This document shows, piece after piece, positions 25,622 to 34,715 of a stretch of 64,000 nucleotides of DNA; positions within the stretch are counted from its first letter, which is position 1, and each line of letters starts with the position of its first letter. The translations under genes and the position numbers were made by a program. The notes under the pieces were generated by a model. The model worked only from the letters and a program-made list of their open reading frames with translations, was not told the DNA's origin and did no database searches. The stretch is taken from assembly GCF_004000925.1 (NCBI RefSeq), contig NZ_BIME01000017.1, forward strand, positions 1 to 64,000, read 5' to 3'. Origin of the DNA: Paenibacillus illinoisensis NBRC 15959. Its GTDB lineage: Bacteria > Bacillota > Bacilli > Paenibacillales > Paenibacillaceae.

Positions 25622-25663
25622 TGTCGGCGTGCCATTATAACGATGCATGGAGAGGCCGGATGA

Positions 25664-25864
25664 TTAATATCCTGGCCGTGAAATGAAGCGAAAACGCCGC
25701 CGATGAAAAAGAGTGTCGGCAATTTCGACAAATTGATTATCGAAACGTGTAATCAATCCGATCTCAATATGGGTGTCGCGATCATATACTTGTACGGGTA
25801 CATGGTATTCGAGATGATAGATAAAATCACTATGTTGAGTCAGCTGTCCGTTATCTTCGCGCAA
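25664..25864 (-). CDS. Conserved-looking small protein, unknown function
   Basis: A 66-residue minus-strand frame that I do not recognise. TTG 25864 is chosen because AGGAAGG (25881-25875 on the minus strand) lies about 10 nt upstream; a longer frame from GTG 25930 has no ribosome site. The protein is acidic at first (MREDNGQ), then has VQVYDRDTHIEIGLITRFDN and ends in a basic FHRRRFRFISRPGY. A sigma-A-like promoter (25940-25968) lies upstream on the same strand. It is convergent with prs and divergent from pth. Real gene likely but unproved. Confidence 0.55.
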   Translation of the reverse strand: MREDNGQLTQHSDFIYHLEYHVPVQVYDRDTHIEIGLITRFDNQFVEIADTLFHRRRFRFISRPGY

Positions 25865-25939
25865 AACCCGCTCACCTTCCTGGGTTAATAAGATAATAAT
25901 CGTGAAAATTACAGTAAATAGGAAGTTCACTTTCTTGAT

Positions 25940-25968
25940 ATTATATGAAATATAACATTCGAAGTCTA
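25940..25968 (-). promoter_or_regulatory. Promoter of the minus-strand small gene
   Basis: Minus strand TAGACT (25968-25963), 17 bp, TATAAT (25945-25940). The leader would be about 70 nt. Confidence 0.5.
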
Positions 25969-26003
25969 TGCCTCACCTCATGTGATCCGAAGGAGGGAAT
26001 AAG

Positions 26004-26564
26004 ATGAAGTGGATTGTAGGCCTGGGTAACCCGGGCTCAAACTATGCCAAAACACGACATAATATTGGCTTTATGGCACTGGACCAACTGGCCAGTCGTC
26101 ATGGGATTTCCATTACTCAGAGCAAATGCAAAGCGTTAATTGGAGAAGGAAATATTGGCGGTGTGAAAACCGTGTTGATCAAACCCATGACATTCATGAA
26201 TCTGTCCGGTGAGTCGGTACGGGCATATATGGACTTTTACAAAGTCAGTCTGGAAGATCTGATTGTCGTTTATGATGACATGGACACGGAGATTGGCAAA
26301 GTCAGACTGCGTTATCAAGGTAGCGCTGGCGGCCATAATGGAATCAAATCCATTATTCAGCATACCGGCACACAGCAATTCAACCGTGTACGGATGGGCA
26401 TTTCGCGCCCGGAACCTGGACACGCCATTGTTGATTATGTACTGTCTACATTTATGAAGAAAGAGAAGGAAGCGCTCGAACATACCATTGAGCAAACCTG
26501 TGATGCTTTGGAGCATAGCCTGAATCATACATTTGAGCAGACAATGGCTAAGTTTAACGGGTAA
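26004..26564 (+). CDS. pth: Peptidyl-tRNA hydrolase (SpoVC)
   Basis: A 186-residue esterase that frees tRNA from dropped-off peptidyl-tRNA. GLGNPGSNYAKTRHNIGF carries the catalytic His and Asn; MNLSGESV, DDMDTEIGKVRLR and SAGGHNGIKSI complete the site. AAGGAGGG precedes ATG 26004. The ctc (L25-like) gene that precedes it in B. subtilis is absent. Confidence 0.97.
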   Translation: MKWIVGLGNPGSNYAKTRHNIGFMALDQLASRHGISITQSKCKALIGEGNIGGVKTVLIKPMTFMNLSGESVRAYMDFYKVSLEDLIVVYDDMDTEIGKVRLRYQGSAGGHNGIKSIIQHTGTQQFNRVRMGISRPEPGHAIVDYVLSTFMKKEKEALEHTIEQTCDALEHSLNHTFEQTMAKFNG

Positions 26565-26665
26565 TAATTGTTGGAAGACCACGTTGGAAAAAATGATCAA
26601 AACCGGGTTCAATTCAGTCATAATGGGCATACTGGACGTATAAACCATGTTCAGGAGGCATAAAC

Positions 26666-26896
26666 ATGTCAGTGAATTATGTGTGCAGGCACTGCCGTAC
26701 CTTTATTGGCCGAATCGATTCTGCCCGAATATCAGAAGAACAGTTGGGCTTTCATTTCTTGACCCCCGACGAGCGGAGGGATATAATAGCGTATAATTCC
26801 GGTGGGGATATTACCGTTCGGATTACATGCGATTATTGCAAAGAAGCGCTTGAACTCAATCCTGAGCTCAGCTTACTGGCGAGCCCGCTTCAATAA
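26666..26896 (+). CDS. fin: Anti-sigma-F factor Fin (YabK)
   Basis: A 76-residue zinc protein with CRHC near residue 8 and CDYC near 56. In B. subtilis Fin is made under sigma-F and helps shut sigma-F down as sigma-G takes over. CAGGAGG stands before ATG 26666. A sigma-F-like -10 (GGGCATACTG, 26625-26634) is present upstream, but its -35 is poor. Lies between pth and mfd as expected. With Gin it gives the window two anti-sigma zinc proteins. Confidence 0.92.
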   Translation: MSVNYVCRHCRTFIGRIDSARISEEQLGFHFLTPDERRDIIAYNSGGDITVRITCDYCKEALELNPELSLLASPLQ

Positions 26897-26961
26897 TAAG
26901 CCTGGTTCGCAGCGAAGATGGATAACAGATGATGGGGGCCGCGGAATACCGCTCCACCTTT

Positions 26962-26993
26962 ATAGCCTTGGCAGCCTGCTGAGGCTTCTTTTC
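26962..26993 (+). terminator. Likely terminator after fin
   Basis: AGCCT / AGGCT with an inner GCAG / CTG(C) pairing, followed by TCTTTTC. Confidence 0.5.
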
Positions 26994-27172
26994 AATTTGG
27001 GAATGAAAATGCTGATGACGGAATTTGGGTTATTGGTTGAACCTGATGTGGTAATGAAGCGAGTAATCCGATATGATGAAACAGGACAAAAAGGAATTTG
27101 TATCCAATTCAGAATGATAATACTGCGCTTTGGCGTGAACTAATCAAGTAAGTTATAAGAGAGGTGCCCCTT

Positions 27173-30100
27173 TTGTTACAAGCACTTATACAGGCTTTTT
27201 CCAAAGATCCCGATTTTGGATCCATTACTGCCGGTATTACGTCCGGTATGAAAGAGCAGCTGGTCTCAGGATTGTCCGGATCAGCGCGCCAGATCATGCT
27301 GGCAGCTCTGCACCAAGAGATGAACCGACCACTGCTCGTCGTTACACACAATATGTTTTCCGCACAAAAAATCGCAGAAGATTTACAGGAAGCGCTTTCA
27401 CCAGATCAGGTGCTGCTCTATCCTGCGAATGAACTTGTAGCCGCTGAAGCCGCTGTTTCCAGTCCGGAAACACTGGGTCAGCGTATTGATGTGTTAGTTC
27501 GTTGCGCCCAAGGTTTTAGGGGCGTTGTTGTTATTCCATTTTCCGGCGTGCGGCGTTATGTCCCTCTTCCGGAAGTGATGGCGAATGCTCAGATTACCAT
27601 CAAACAAGGGAATACACTCGATCTGGACTCGTTCCTTCTGGAGATGGTGAAGCTTGGATATGAACGTGTAGAACGGGTTGAATCTCGCGGCGAGATGAGC
27701 GTGCGCGGAGGAATTATCGACTTTTATCCAGTGACATCGTCCATTGCTTATCGGGTGGAATTGTTTGACGATGAAATTGATTCCATACGAACATTCGACC
27801 CAGCGGATCAACGCTCAATTGAACGTATCGATGACGTTACGGTGCTGCCGTGCAAGGAATTGATTGCTGACCGCGAACGTATGGAGAAGGCTGCGGATGA
27901 AGCTGTCGTTTTACTGGAAAAACAACTGGAGAAAATGACTGATCGCCAGGCCAAGCTGCGTCTCCGTGAAGAAATTCACCGGGAGATTGAGCTGCTGCGG
28001 GAGCATGTGTATTTCTCTGAAATGTATAAATATATATCACCGCTCTATCCGGAGCATAAAACCATCTACGATTACATGCCGGAGGACACGCTGCTTGTTC
28101 TGGACGAACCTGCACGGCTGGCTGAAACGTCCAAGCAGCTCGACCGGGATGAATCGGAGTGGAACCTGCATTTGATGCAAAACGGAAAGACGCTGCCTGA
28201 TCTTCATTTGTCGGCAGATGGGGATGAGCTGTTATATGAACGTCCATTCCAGACACTGTTTATGTCGATCTTCTTGCGTCAGGTTCCACATACACAGCCT
28301 CAAAACATTCTGAATTTTATCAGTCGGGGCATGCAGGATTTCCACGGACAGATGAATGTGCTTAAGGCCGAGATGGAGCGCTGGCAGAAAGCCGGAGTGC
28401 ATGTGCTTATGCTGGCGAGCGGGGAAGAAAGACTCGATCGTATGCGGCGCGTCCTCATGGACTACGATATACCGGAACCGGAAATGCTTATCGGTAACCT
28501 GCAGACCGGATTCGAACTGCCGTCCATTCATTTAGCCGTCGTAACCGAAGGTGAGATGTTCTCTCAAAAGCAGCGCAAGGCACGCAAACAAAGCCGTAAT
28601 GTAGATAATGCAGAACGGATTAAATCGTATAGTGAGCTGAAGGTGGGCGATTATGTTGTCCATCAGAACCACGGGATTGGTAAATATCTAGGCATTGGTA
28701 CGCTTGAGGTTGGCGGTATTCATAAGGACTATATGCATATTCTCTATGCTGGTGGGGATAAACTGTCGGTACCGATCGAACAGATCGATCTGATCCAGAA
28801 ATATGTCGGGTCAGAAGAGAAAGAGCCCAAGATCTACAAGCTGGGTGGTAACGAGTGGACACGGGTTAAAAATAAAGTTCGTTCATCTGTACAGGATATC
28901 GCCGACGATCTGATCAAGCTCTATGCGGAGCGTCAGACCTCAAAAGGTTTCGGTTTTGAGAAGGACTCTGCCGAGCAGCAGGAATTTGAGGCCATGTTCC
29001 CTTATGATGAAACTCGTGATCAGGTCCGTGCGATTGAAGAAATTAAAAAGGACATGGAACAAAATCGTCCCATGGACCGTCTGCTATGTGGAGACGTCGG
29101 TTACGGAAAAACCGAGGTTGCCATTCGTGCTGCTTTCAAAGCGGCAATCGAAGGCAAACAGGTTGCGGTACTCGTTCCGACCACGATCTTGGCACAGCAG
29201 CATTATGAGACATTCCGTGAACGTTTCTCGGGGTATCCATTCAATATTCATGTCCTAAGCCGGTTCCGTTCCCGTAAGGAACAAAATGAGACCGCCAAAG
29301 GCATTAAAAGTGGAACAGTCGACATTGTCATTGGTACGCACCGGTTGTTATCGCAGGATCTGGTATTCAAGGATCTTGGACTGCTTATCGTTGATGAAGA
29401 GCAGCGCTTCGGTGTAACCCATAAGGAGAAACTGAAGAAGCTGAAAACAAACGTGGACGTGCTCACATTGACGGCTACACCAATTCCGCGTACCCTTCAC
29501 ATGTCCATGCTGGGAGTGCGTGATCTCTCGGTTATTGAAACACCACCAGAGAATCGGTTCCCGGTGCAGACCTATGTCGTGGAACATAGTCAGGCGCTTG
29601 TTCGGGAAGCCATTGAGCGGGAACTGGCACGTGGGGGTCAGGTGTATTATTTGTATAACCGAGTTCAAGGAATTCAGGAAATGGCTGCCGAAATTGCTGA
29701 CCTGGTTCCTGGAGCCAAAGTGGGCGTGGGCCATGGTCAAATGTCGGAGACAGAGCTGGAGAAAACCATCCTGGACTTCCTGGATGGCGAATATGACGTG
29801 CTCGTAAGCACAAGCATCATTGAGACAGGGGTAGATATCCCGAATGTAAATACCCTGATTGTTCATGATGCAGACAAAATGGGCCTTTCCCAGCTGTACC
29901 AGCTGCGTGGGCGCGTTGGACGGTCTAATCGAATTGCCTATGCGTACTTTACGTACCAAAGGGATAAAGTGCTGACCGAGGTTGCAGAGAAACGTCTGCA
30001 GTCTATTAAGGAGTTTACCGAGCTGGGGTCGGGATTCAAAATTGCGATGCGAGATCTATCGATCCGCGGAGCAGGGAACCTGCTGGGAGCAGAGCAGCAC

Positions 30101-30700
30101 GGCTTCATTGCCTCAGTCGGATTCGACCTGTATTCTCAGATGTTGGCCGAGGAAATTAACAAACGCAAAGTCACCATGCTTGGGGAAGAGCCGGTACCTT
30201 CCGATCAATGGAGCACCACGCTCGATCTCAGCATCGATGCCTACTTGCCGGGTGATTATATCTATGACAGTATACAGAAGATTGAGATTTACAAAAAAGT
30301 GGCGGTTATTGCCTCTTTCGACGATGCCATGGAGCTGGAAGACGAATTGGTTGACCGATTCGGCGACCTTCCGGAAGCTGTCATTAATCTTATGGCTGTA
30401 GCCAGGTTGAAAGTGTACGGGAAAATGTACGGAATTGAGTCCATTACGCAGCGTGGTGACGACCTTACCGTGAAATTCTACGAAGGCCGTGAGCATGCAT
30501 TTGAGCTCTCGAAAATTGCGCACATTGGAAATCAGTTCGAAAGACGTGTACAATTTGAACAAGGACCCCATATGCTTATTCATGTCAAAGGCAAAGGGCT
30601 TGGGGACAAGCAACTGATGGAGCTGGTAGAGAAATTTCTGGAGTCCATGAAGAGTGCTTTTAAATCAAAGGGGGAACCAAAGGATGTTACCAAAGTATAA
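27173..30700 (+). CDS. mfd: Transcription-repair coupling factor
   Basis: A 1175-residue ATP-driven DNA translocase that removes stalled RNA polymerase and recruits UvrA. In order: the UvrB-like N-terminal region (1-380), the RNA-polymerase-interacting CarD-like domain (GDYVVHQNHGIGKYLGIG near 493), the RecG-like motor with GDVGYGKTEVAIRAAF near 640, VDEEQRFG near 741 and TATPIPRTL near 767, and the C-terminal TRCF domain. TTG 27173 has an AGAGAGGT site 7 nt upstream. The 3' end overlaps prsA by 17 nt. Confidence 0.97.
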   Translation: MLQALIQAFSKDPDFGSITAGITSGMKEQLVSGLSGSARQIMLAALHQEMNRPLLVVTHNMFSAQKIAEDLQEALSPDQVLLYPANELVAAEAAVSSPETLGQRIDVLVRCAQGFRGVVVIPFSGVRRYVPLPEVMANAQITIKQGNTLDLDSFLLEMVKLGYERVERVESRGEMSVRGGIIDFYPVTSSIAYRVELFDDEIDSIRTFDPADQRSIERIDDVTVLPCKELIADRERMEKAADEAVVLLEKQLEKMTDRQAKLRLREEIHREIELLREHVYFSEMYKYISPLYPEHKTIYDYMPEDTLLVLDEPARLAETSKQLDRDESEWNLHLMQNGKTLPDLHLSADGDELLYERPFQTLFMSIFLRQVPHTQPQNILNFISRGMQDFHGQMNVLKAEMERWQKAGVHVLMLASGEERLDRMRRVLMDYDIPEPEMLIGNLQTGFELPSIHLAVVTEGEMFSQKQRKARKQSRNVDNAERIKSYSELKVGDYVVHQNHGIGKYLGIGTLEVGGIHKDYMHILYAGGDKLSVPIEQIDLIQKYVGSEEKEPKIYKLGGNEWTRVKNKVRSSVQDIADDLIKLYAERQTSKGFGFEKDSAEQQEFEAMFPYDETRDQVRAIEEIKKDMEQNRPMDRLLCGDVGYGKTEVAIRAAFKAAIEGKQVAVLVPTTILAQQHYETFRERFSGYPFNIHVLSRFRSRKEQNETAKGIKSGTVDIVIGTHRLLSQDLVFKDLGLLIVDEEQRFGVTHKEKLKKLKTNVDVLTLTATPIPRTLHMSMLGVRDLSVIETPPENRFPVQTYVVEHSQALVREAIERELARGGQVYYLYNRVQGIQEMAAEIADLVPGAKVGVGHGQMSETELEKTILDFLDGEYDVLVSTSIIETGVDIPNVNTLIVHDADKMGLSQLYQLRGRVGRSNRIAYAYFTYQRDKVLTEVAEKRLQSIKEFTELGSGFKIAMRDLSIRGAGNLLGAEQHGFIASVGFDLYSQMLAEEINKRKVTMLGEEPVPSDQWSTTLDLSIDAYLPGDYIYDSIQKIEIYKKVAVIASFDDAMELEDELVDRFGDLPEAVINLMAVARLKVYGKMYGIESITQRGDDLTVKFYEGREHAFELSKIAHIGNQFERRVQFEQGPHMLIHVKGKGLGDKQLMELVEKFLESMKSAFKSKGEPKDVTKV

Positions 30701-31850
30701 AAAAGTAGGGAAAGTACTCTCCGTGAGTATGGTTGCAGTACTGTCCTTATCACTGCTTGCTGCATGCGGCAAGAAGGATGAAGCAGCTACACCAGAAACC
30801 AATGATACAAGCGCTGTTGTAGCGTCATATGATGGCGGTACAATTACAGCCAATGAATTCGATATGGAGCAACGGGTCATGAAATTCCTCTATCCGGAAT
30901 ATGCACAAATGATGGAGATGGACGATTTCAAGGACTACCTGGTGCGCCAGGAAGTTGCTTATGAATATTTGAGTGGCAAAGCGAGTGAAGAAGCCAAAAC
31001 AGAAGGTGCCAAAGTGGCTACCGAGCAGTTCGACAAAATGAAGGCTTCTGTTCAAGCCGATCAATGGACTGAAATGTTGAAAGCTCAGAACCTGACAGAT
31101 CAAAACATCAAGGATTACATGACTCGCATCATGACCGTTATCAAGGATAAAGAGACTGGCGTTACGGAAGATGCAATCAAAAAAGAATTTGAAACAAACA
31201 AGGATCAGTTCACAACCGCTTCGGTTCGTCACGTTCTGATTAACTTCACGGACCCAGATACGCAAAAAGAGCGTAAAAAAGAAGATGCCTTGAAAATTGC
31301 GAAAGAAGTTAAAACTAAACTGGATGCCGGTGAAGACTTTGCAAAAGTTGCAAAAGAATACTCCGAAGATCCAGGCTCTGCAGATAATGGCGGATTGTAC
31401 GAAAATACCCCTGTATCCAACTGGGTAGAAGCGTTCAAAGAAGCTGCCAAAACATTGCCGATCAACAAAATCAGCGATCCGGTTGAGACGGAATACGGCT
31501 ATCACGTGATGAAAGTGGAATCCCGTACGGAAGCAGACTACAGCAAATTGACAGATGAGCAAAAAGAAACACTCAAAAGCCAATTGGCAGCTGCAGAGAT
31601 CGATACGTTCATGACGAATGAACTGGATAAGATCGTGAAGGAAGTAAACCTGCCGAAGACAGACAAGGCTGAAGAAGGTACTACTGAAGGCACTGAAGGC
31701 ACAACGGGTACTGGAACTGGAACCGAAGGTGACAAATCTACAGAAACCAAAACGGACGAGTCCACAGGTACTGACGCTAAAACAGATCAAGGTACTAAAA
31801 CAGAGTCCGATGCAACAACAGGCGATAGTGCAGATACAAGCAGCAAGTAA
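30684..31850 (+). CDS. prsA: PrsA-like foldase lipoprotein (PpiC domain)
   Basis: A 388-residue lipoprotein: signal, lipobox LLAAC with lipidated Cys28, a SurA-like helical N-domain, a parvulin domain (about 165-265, from SVRHVLINF to YGYHVMKV), a helical return and a low-complexity tail of about 60 residues rich in Thr, Gly, Glu and Lys. Such proteins help exported proteins fold outside the membrane. ATG 30684 has AAAGGGGGA upstream inside mfd. The gene is not at this place in B. subtilis. A strong terminator follows. Confidence 0.92.
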   Translation: MLPKYKKVGKVLSVSMVAVLSLSLLAACGKKDEAATPETNDTSAVVASYDGGTITANEFDMEQRVMKFLYPEYAQMMEMDDFKDYLVRQEVAYEYLSGKASEEAKTEGAKVATEQFDKMKASVQADQWTEMLKAQNLTDQNIKDYMTRIMTVIKDKETGVTEDAIKKEFETNKDQFTTASVRHVLINFTDPDTQKERKKEDALKIAKEVKTKLDAGEDFAKVAKEYSEDPGSADNGGLYENTPVSNWVEAFKEAAKTLPINKISDPVETEYGYHVMKVESRTEADYSKLTDEQKETLKSQLAAAEIDTFMTNELDKIVKEVNLPKTDKAEEGTTEGTEGTTGTGTGTEGDKSTETKTDESTGTDAKTDQGTKTESDATTGDSADTSSK

Positions 31851-31889
31851 GAAACGAGCTGCAGCACACTTACTTTCTGGACAAGCTTA

Positions 31890-31934
31890 GAGAAGCAAGG
31901 GGAGGACTTATGGCCTGCCCCTTGCTTCTTTTTG
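31890..31934 (+). terminator. Terminator after prsA
   Basis: A perfect 12-bp stem AGAAGCAAGGGG / CCCCTTGCTTCT with five T. Confidence 0.92.
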
Positions 31935-32004
31935 TACAGACAGCAGCGTAATGGGTACATGGTCACCTTCTGCGAAGAGAACACAACTATATTCTTCAAA
32001 GTAT

Positions 32005-32034
32005 GTATAAGGAAATGGGAACAGATGAATACTA
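32005..32034 (+). promoter_or_regulatory. Possible sigma-G promoter of spoVT
   Basis: GTATA (32005-32009), 18 nt, AATACTA (32028-32034), one mismatch from CATACTA. spoVT is sigma-G dependent in B. subtilis. Confidence 0.5.
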
Positions 32035-32131
32035 TGGTCAAGATATCACACTAAACGTTCTGGGACTTTCCTCTACCCATTAAGGAACAGTAGTTGAAAA
32101 ATCTTCTCGAGAAAGTGGGGCAACATGTGAA

Positions 32132-32674
32132 ATGAAAGCTACTGGTATTGTCCGCCGTATTGATGACCTCGGCCGTGTGGTCATTCCAAAAGAAATCCGT
32201 CGTACGTTACGAATTCGTGAAGGAGATCCGCTTGAGATTTTTGTGGATCGTGATGGAGAAGTCATTCTAAAAAAATATTCGCCGATCGGCGAACTGGGCG
32301 ATTTCGCCAAAGAATATGCTGAATCGTTGTATGAGAGTACAGGTCATGTAACCATGATCTCCGACCGCGATACCATTATTACGGTAGCGGGCGGCTCCAA
32401 GAAGGAATATCTGGACAAGCAGGTAGGTCAGCTGGTAGAGAGCTGCATGGAAAATCGCAAGACCATCGTTGAGACAGGTAGTGGCTCCTATGAGATCAGC
32501 AAGGATCATGATGAAACATTATCCTCTTTCGTCATTGCACCCATCATTTCGGGTGGAGACCCTATTGGAACCGTCATTCTGTATAACAAGGATGAATCCG
32601 TGAAGATGTCCCAGATGGAAGTAAAAATGGCTGAGACAGCTGCTGGCTTCCTTGGCAAGCAGATGGAACAATAA
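32132..32674 (+). CDS. spoVT: Stage V sporulation regulator SpoVT
   Basis: A 180-residue forespore regulator that tunes sigma-G genes. Residues 1-50 are an AbrB-type DNA-binding domain (MKATGIVRRIDDLGRVVIPKE); residues about 55-178 are a GAF domain. Its DNA domain is paralogous to the abrB product at 12 kb. ATG 32132 has AAAGTGGGG upstream. Single gene between two terminators. Confidence 0.96.
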   Translation: MKATGIVRRIDDLGRVVIPKEIRRTLRIREGDPLEIFVDRDGEVILKKYSPIGELGDFAKEYAESLYESTGHVTMISDRDTIITVAGGSKKEYLDKQVGQLVESCMENRKTIVETGSGSYEISKDHDETLSSFVIAPIISGGDPIGTVILYNKDESVKMSQMEVKMAETAAGFLGKQMEQ

Positions 32675-32685
32675 ACTGCAGATTA

Positions 32686-32721
32686 ACTCCTGATGCCTAT
32701 TCGGCAGACAGGAGTTTTTTT
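32686..32721 (+). terminator. Terminator after spoVT
   Basis: ACTCCTG / CAGGAGT, long loop, seven T. Confidence 0.88.
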
Positions 32722-32854
32722 GCATTTAAAAAGGCTGAATTAAGAGCGGATAGAGGGAACTTCAACAGAAGGTTAGTCTGCGCGGCTTCAGGCAGGTATA
32801 ATAGCAAAGTATGCTTACTGGATATTATCGCTTGGATAACTGTAGGAGGGACTT

Positions 32855-34564
32855 ATGAAACAGCCGTCTACTACTGGCTCAAGATTGCTGCAGGGTGCAT
32901 TTGTGCTTGGCCTTGCTGCCATTATTTCTAAAATCATCGGTGCTTTTCAAAAGATTCCGTTACAGAATCTAGGGGGCGACGGTGTTTTTGGCATTTATAA
33001 CACGGTATATCCGTTCTATATGCTTATTATTACGATTGCTGCCGCCGGACTGCCTGTTGCCGTATCCAAATTTGTTGCCGAACAACATGCGCTGGGTAGG
33101 CCCGAGGAGGGCAAACGGATTATCCGTCTGTCTTCCATGCTTCTTGGAGGCATCGGATTAATCCTGGCCATACTGATGTACATTGGTGCACCACTTATAG
33201 GTCATCTGATTGGTAATGGACATGTCATTCCTTCTATTCGGGCTGCAGCGCTTGCACTGCTATTTGTCCCGCTAATGACTGGACTCCGTGGATATTTTCA
33301 GGGTTTACAGCAGATGGTGCCGACCGCTGTGTCACAGGTTGTAGAGCAGACGATTCGTGTGACGGTAATGATTGTGCTGCTGCTATGGCTGATGAAGCGG
33401 GAAGCATCACTGGAGTCCATTGCTGCCGGAGCCATGCTAGGTTCCGTTGCCGGTGGATTTGTGGGGTTACTCACCATGCTCGCCTATATGTACGGTAGGC
33501 GGCGAAAGAGCAGGAAAACGGGTCTATCCCAAGAAGTGATGGAAGGCTTGCAGAGATCGGAAGCCAGGGAGGGACAACTACAGCAAGGGACAAAAAACGG
33601 GCCTCGACCGGAGAAGCTCCCCACCAATGGTCAATGGATTCGAACCTTGCTGGTATATGCCATTCCCGTCTGTCTGGGTTCGCTCGCTGTACCTCTGATG
33701 AACCTGGTGGATACCTTCACGGTGCCCCGGCTTCTAAGAAGTGAAGGGTTGGATGAGGTCGAATCCATGGTGTCGTTCGGAATTTACAATCGGGGGTTAC
33801 CGCTTGTACAGCTCGTGACGATGCTTGCTACGTCGCTATCCGTGCTGTTCATTCCGGCGATGGCCGAAGCTCGCCTGAAGGGCGGGCCGGAAGCCGTCAG
33901 GCAGCAGGCAAGCATCGCGCTGCGCTGGTTCTGGTTAATCGGTCTGGCTGCATCCGCTGGTCTGGCGGTGCTGGCAGAACCGATCAACCGCATGCTGTAC
34001 GGTGATGCCGCAGGCACCGAAGCTCTGCGGTATATGGCGCTGACGGCGGCGGGCAGCACCGTCAGCATCATTGCGGCGGCGCTGCTGCAGGGCCTCGGCG
34101 CCGTGCGCGCACCCGCGTTCAGCATGCTGGCCGCCGCAGGCGTCAAGGCGCTGCTGAACGTCATGCTTGTGCCCGCGCTGGGCATCAGCGGCGCGGCCCT
34201 GGCAGGCGCAGTCGCCTATATGCTGGCGGCTGGCCTGAATGTGGCCCTGCTGGCGCGGCGTACCGCGATGCGCCCTGCCCCTGGCGCCGTCCTGGTGAAG
34301 CCGGCGCTGGTGATCGCCGCCATGAGCGTGGCGGCGGCAGGCATGGCCTGGGCTGCCGGAGCGGTGCTCGGCGGCATGGGCATCGCGGCCGATCGCAGGC
34401 TGGCCGCGATAGGCATAAGCCTGCTTGGCATTGCCGCAGGCGCAGCCGTGTTCTTGCTGGCGTCAGCCCGTACCGGGCTGCTGACCGCCACAGATCTGGC
34501 CGCGATCCCGAAGCTTGGACCGCGCCTGGCCAAATTGCTTCGCAGGCTGCATGTCCTGCGGTAG
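32855..34564 (+). CDS. SpoVB-like polysaccharide flippase (YabM family)
   Basis: A 569-residue MOP-superfamily membrane protein with about 12-14 helices. Such proteins flip lipid-linked sugars; close relatives act in spore cortex synthesis. FVLGLAAIISKIIGAFQKIPLQNLGG at the start is typical. A hydrophilic loop of about 50 residues (near 213-262) splits the helices. Odd: from about 33850 to 34560 the DNA becomes very GC-rich and the protein Ala/Gly/Leu-rich, unlike the first half. AGGAGGG precedes ATG 32855. Corresponds to yabM in the conserved order. Confidence 0.88.
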   Translation: MKQPSTTGSRLLQGAFVLGLAAIISKIIGAFQKIPLQNLGGDGVFGIYNTVYPFYMLIITIAAAGLPVAVSKFVAEQHALGRPEEGKRIIRLSSMLLGGIGLILAILMYIGAPLIGHLIGNGHVIPSIRAAALALLFVPLMTGLRGYFQGLQQMVPTAVSQVVEQTIRVTVMIVLLLWLMKREASLESIAAGAMLGSVAGGFVGLLTMLAYMYGRRRKSRKTGLSQEVMEGLQRSEAREGQLQQGTKNGPRPEKLPTNGQWIRTLLVYAIPVCLGSLAVPLMNLVDTFTVPRLLRSEGLDEVESMVSFGIYNRGLPLVQLVTMLATSLSVLFIPAMAEARLKGGPEAVRQQASIALRWFWLIGLAASAGLAVLAEPINRMLYGDAAGTEALRYMALTAAGSTVSIIAAALLQGLGAVRAPAFSMLAAAGVKALLNVMLVPALGISGAALAGAVAYMLAAGLNVALLARRTAMRPAPGAVLVKPALVIAAMSVAAAGMAWAAGAVLGGMGIAADRRLAAIGISLLGIAAGAAVFLLASARTGLLTATDLAAIPKLGPRLAKLLRRLHVLR

Positions 34565-34715
34565 CCCTGTCTCACCCTTTTACGTGTGAAATTATTGGAT
34601 ATCCACTGATTCTGTTATAATACGTGTAATTATAGAGCGCTGTTCTGCGTATGTTCCTCATGTCGATGTAACAAAGGGAGGCATTCTGCAGAATGGTTCG
34701 GATGGAGGCTTGAAA

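Noticed and set aside
30825..31790. 321-codon minus-strand open frame, Phe/Cys-rich
   Set aside because: Mirror frame of prsA; no ribosome site, no plausible domain.
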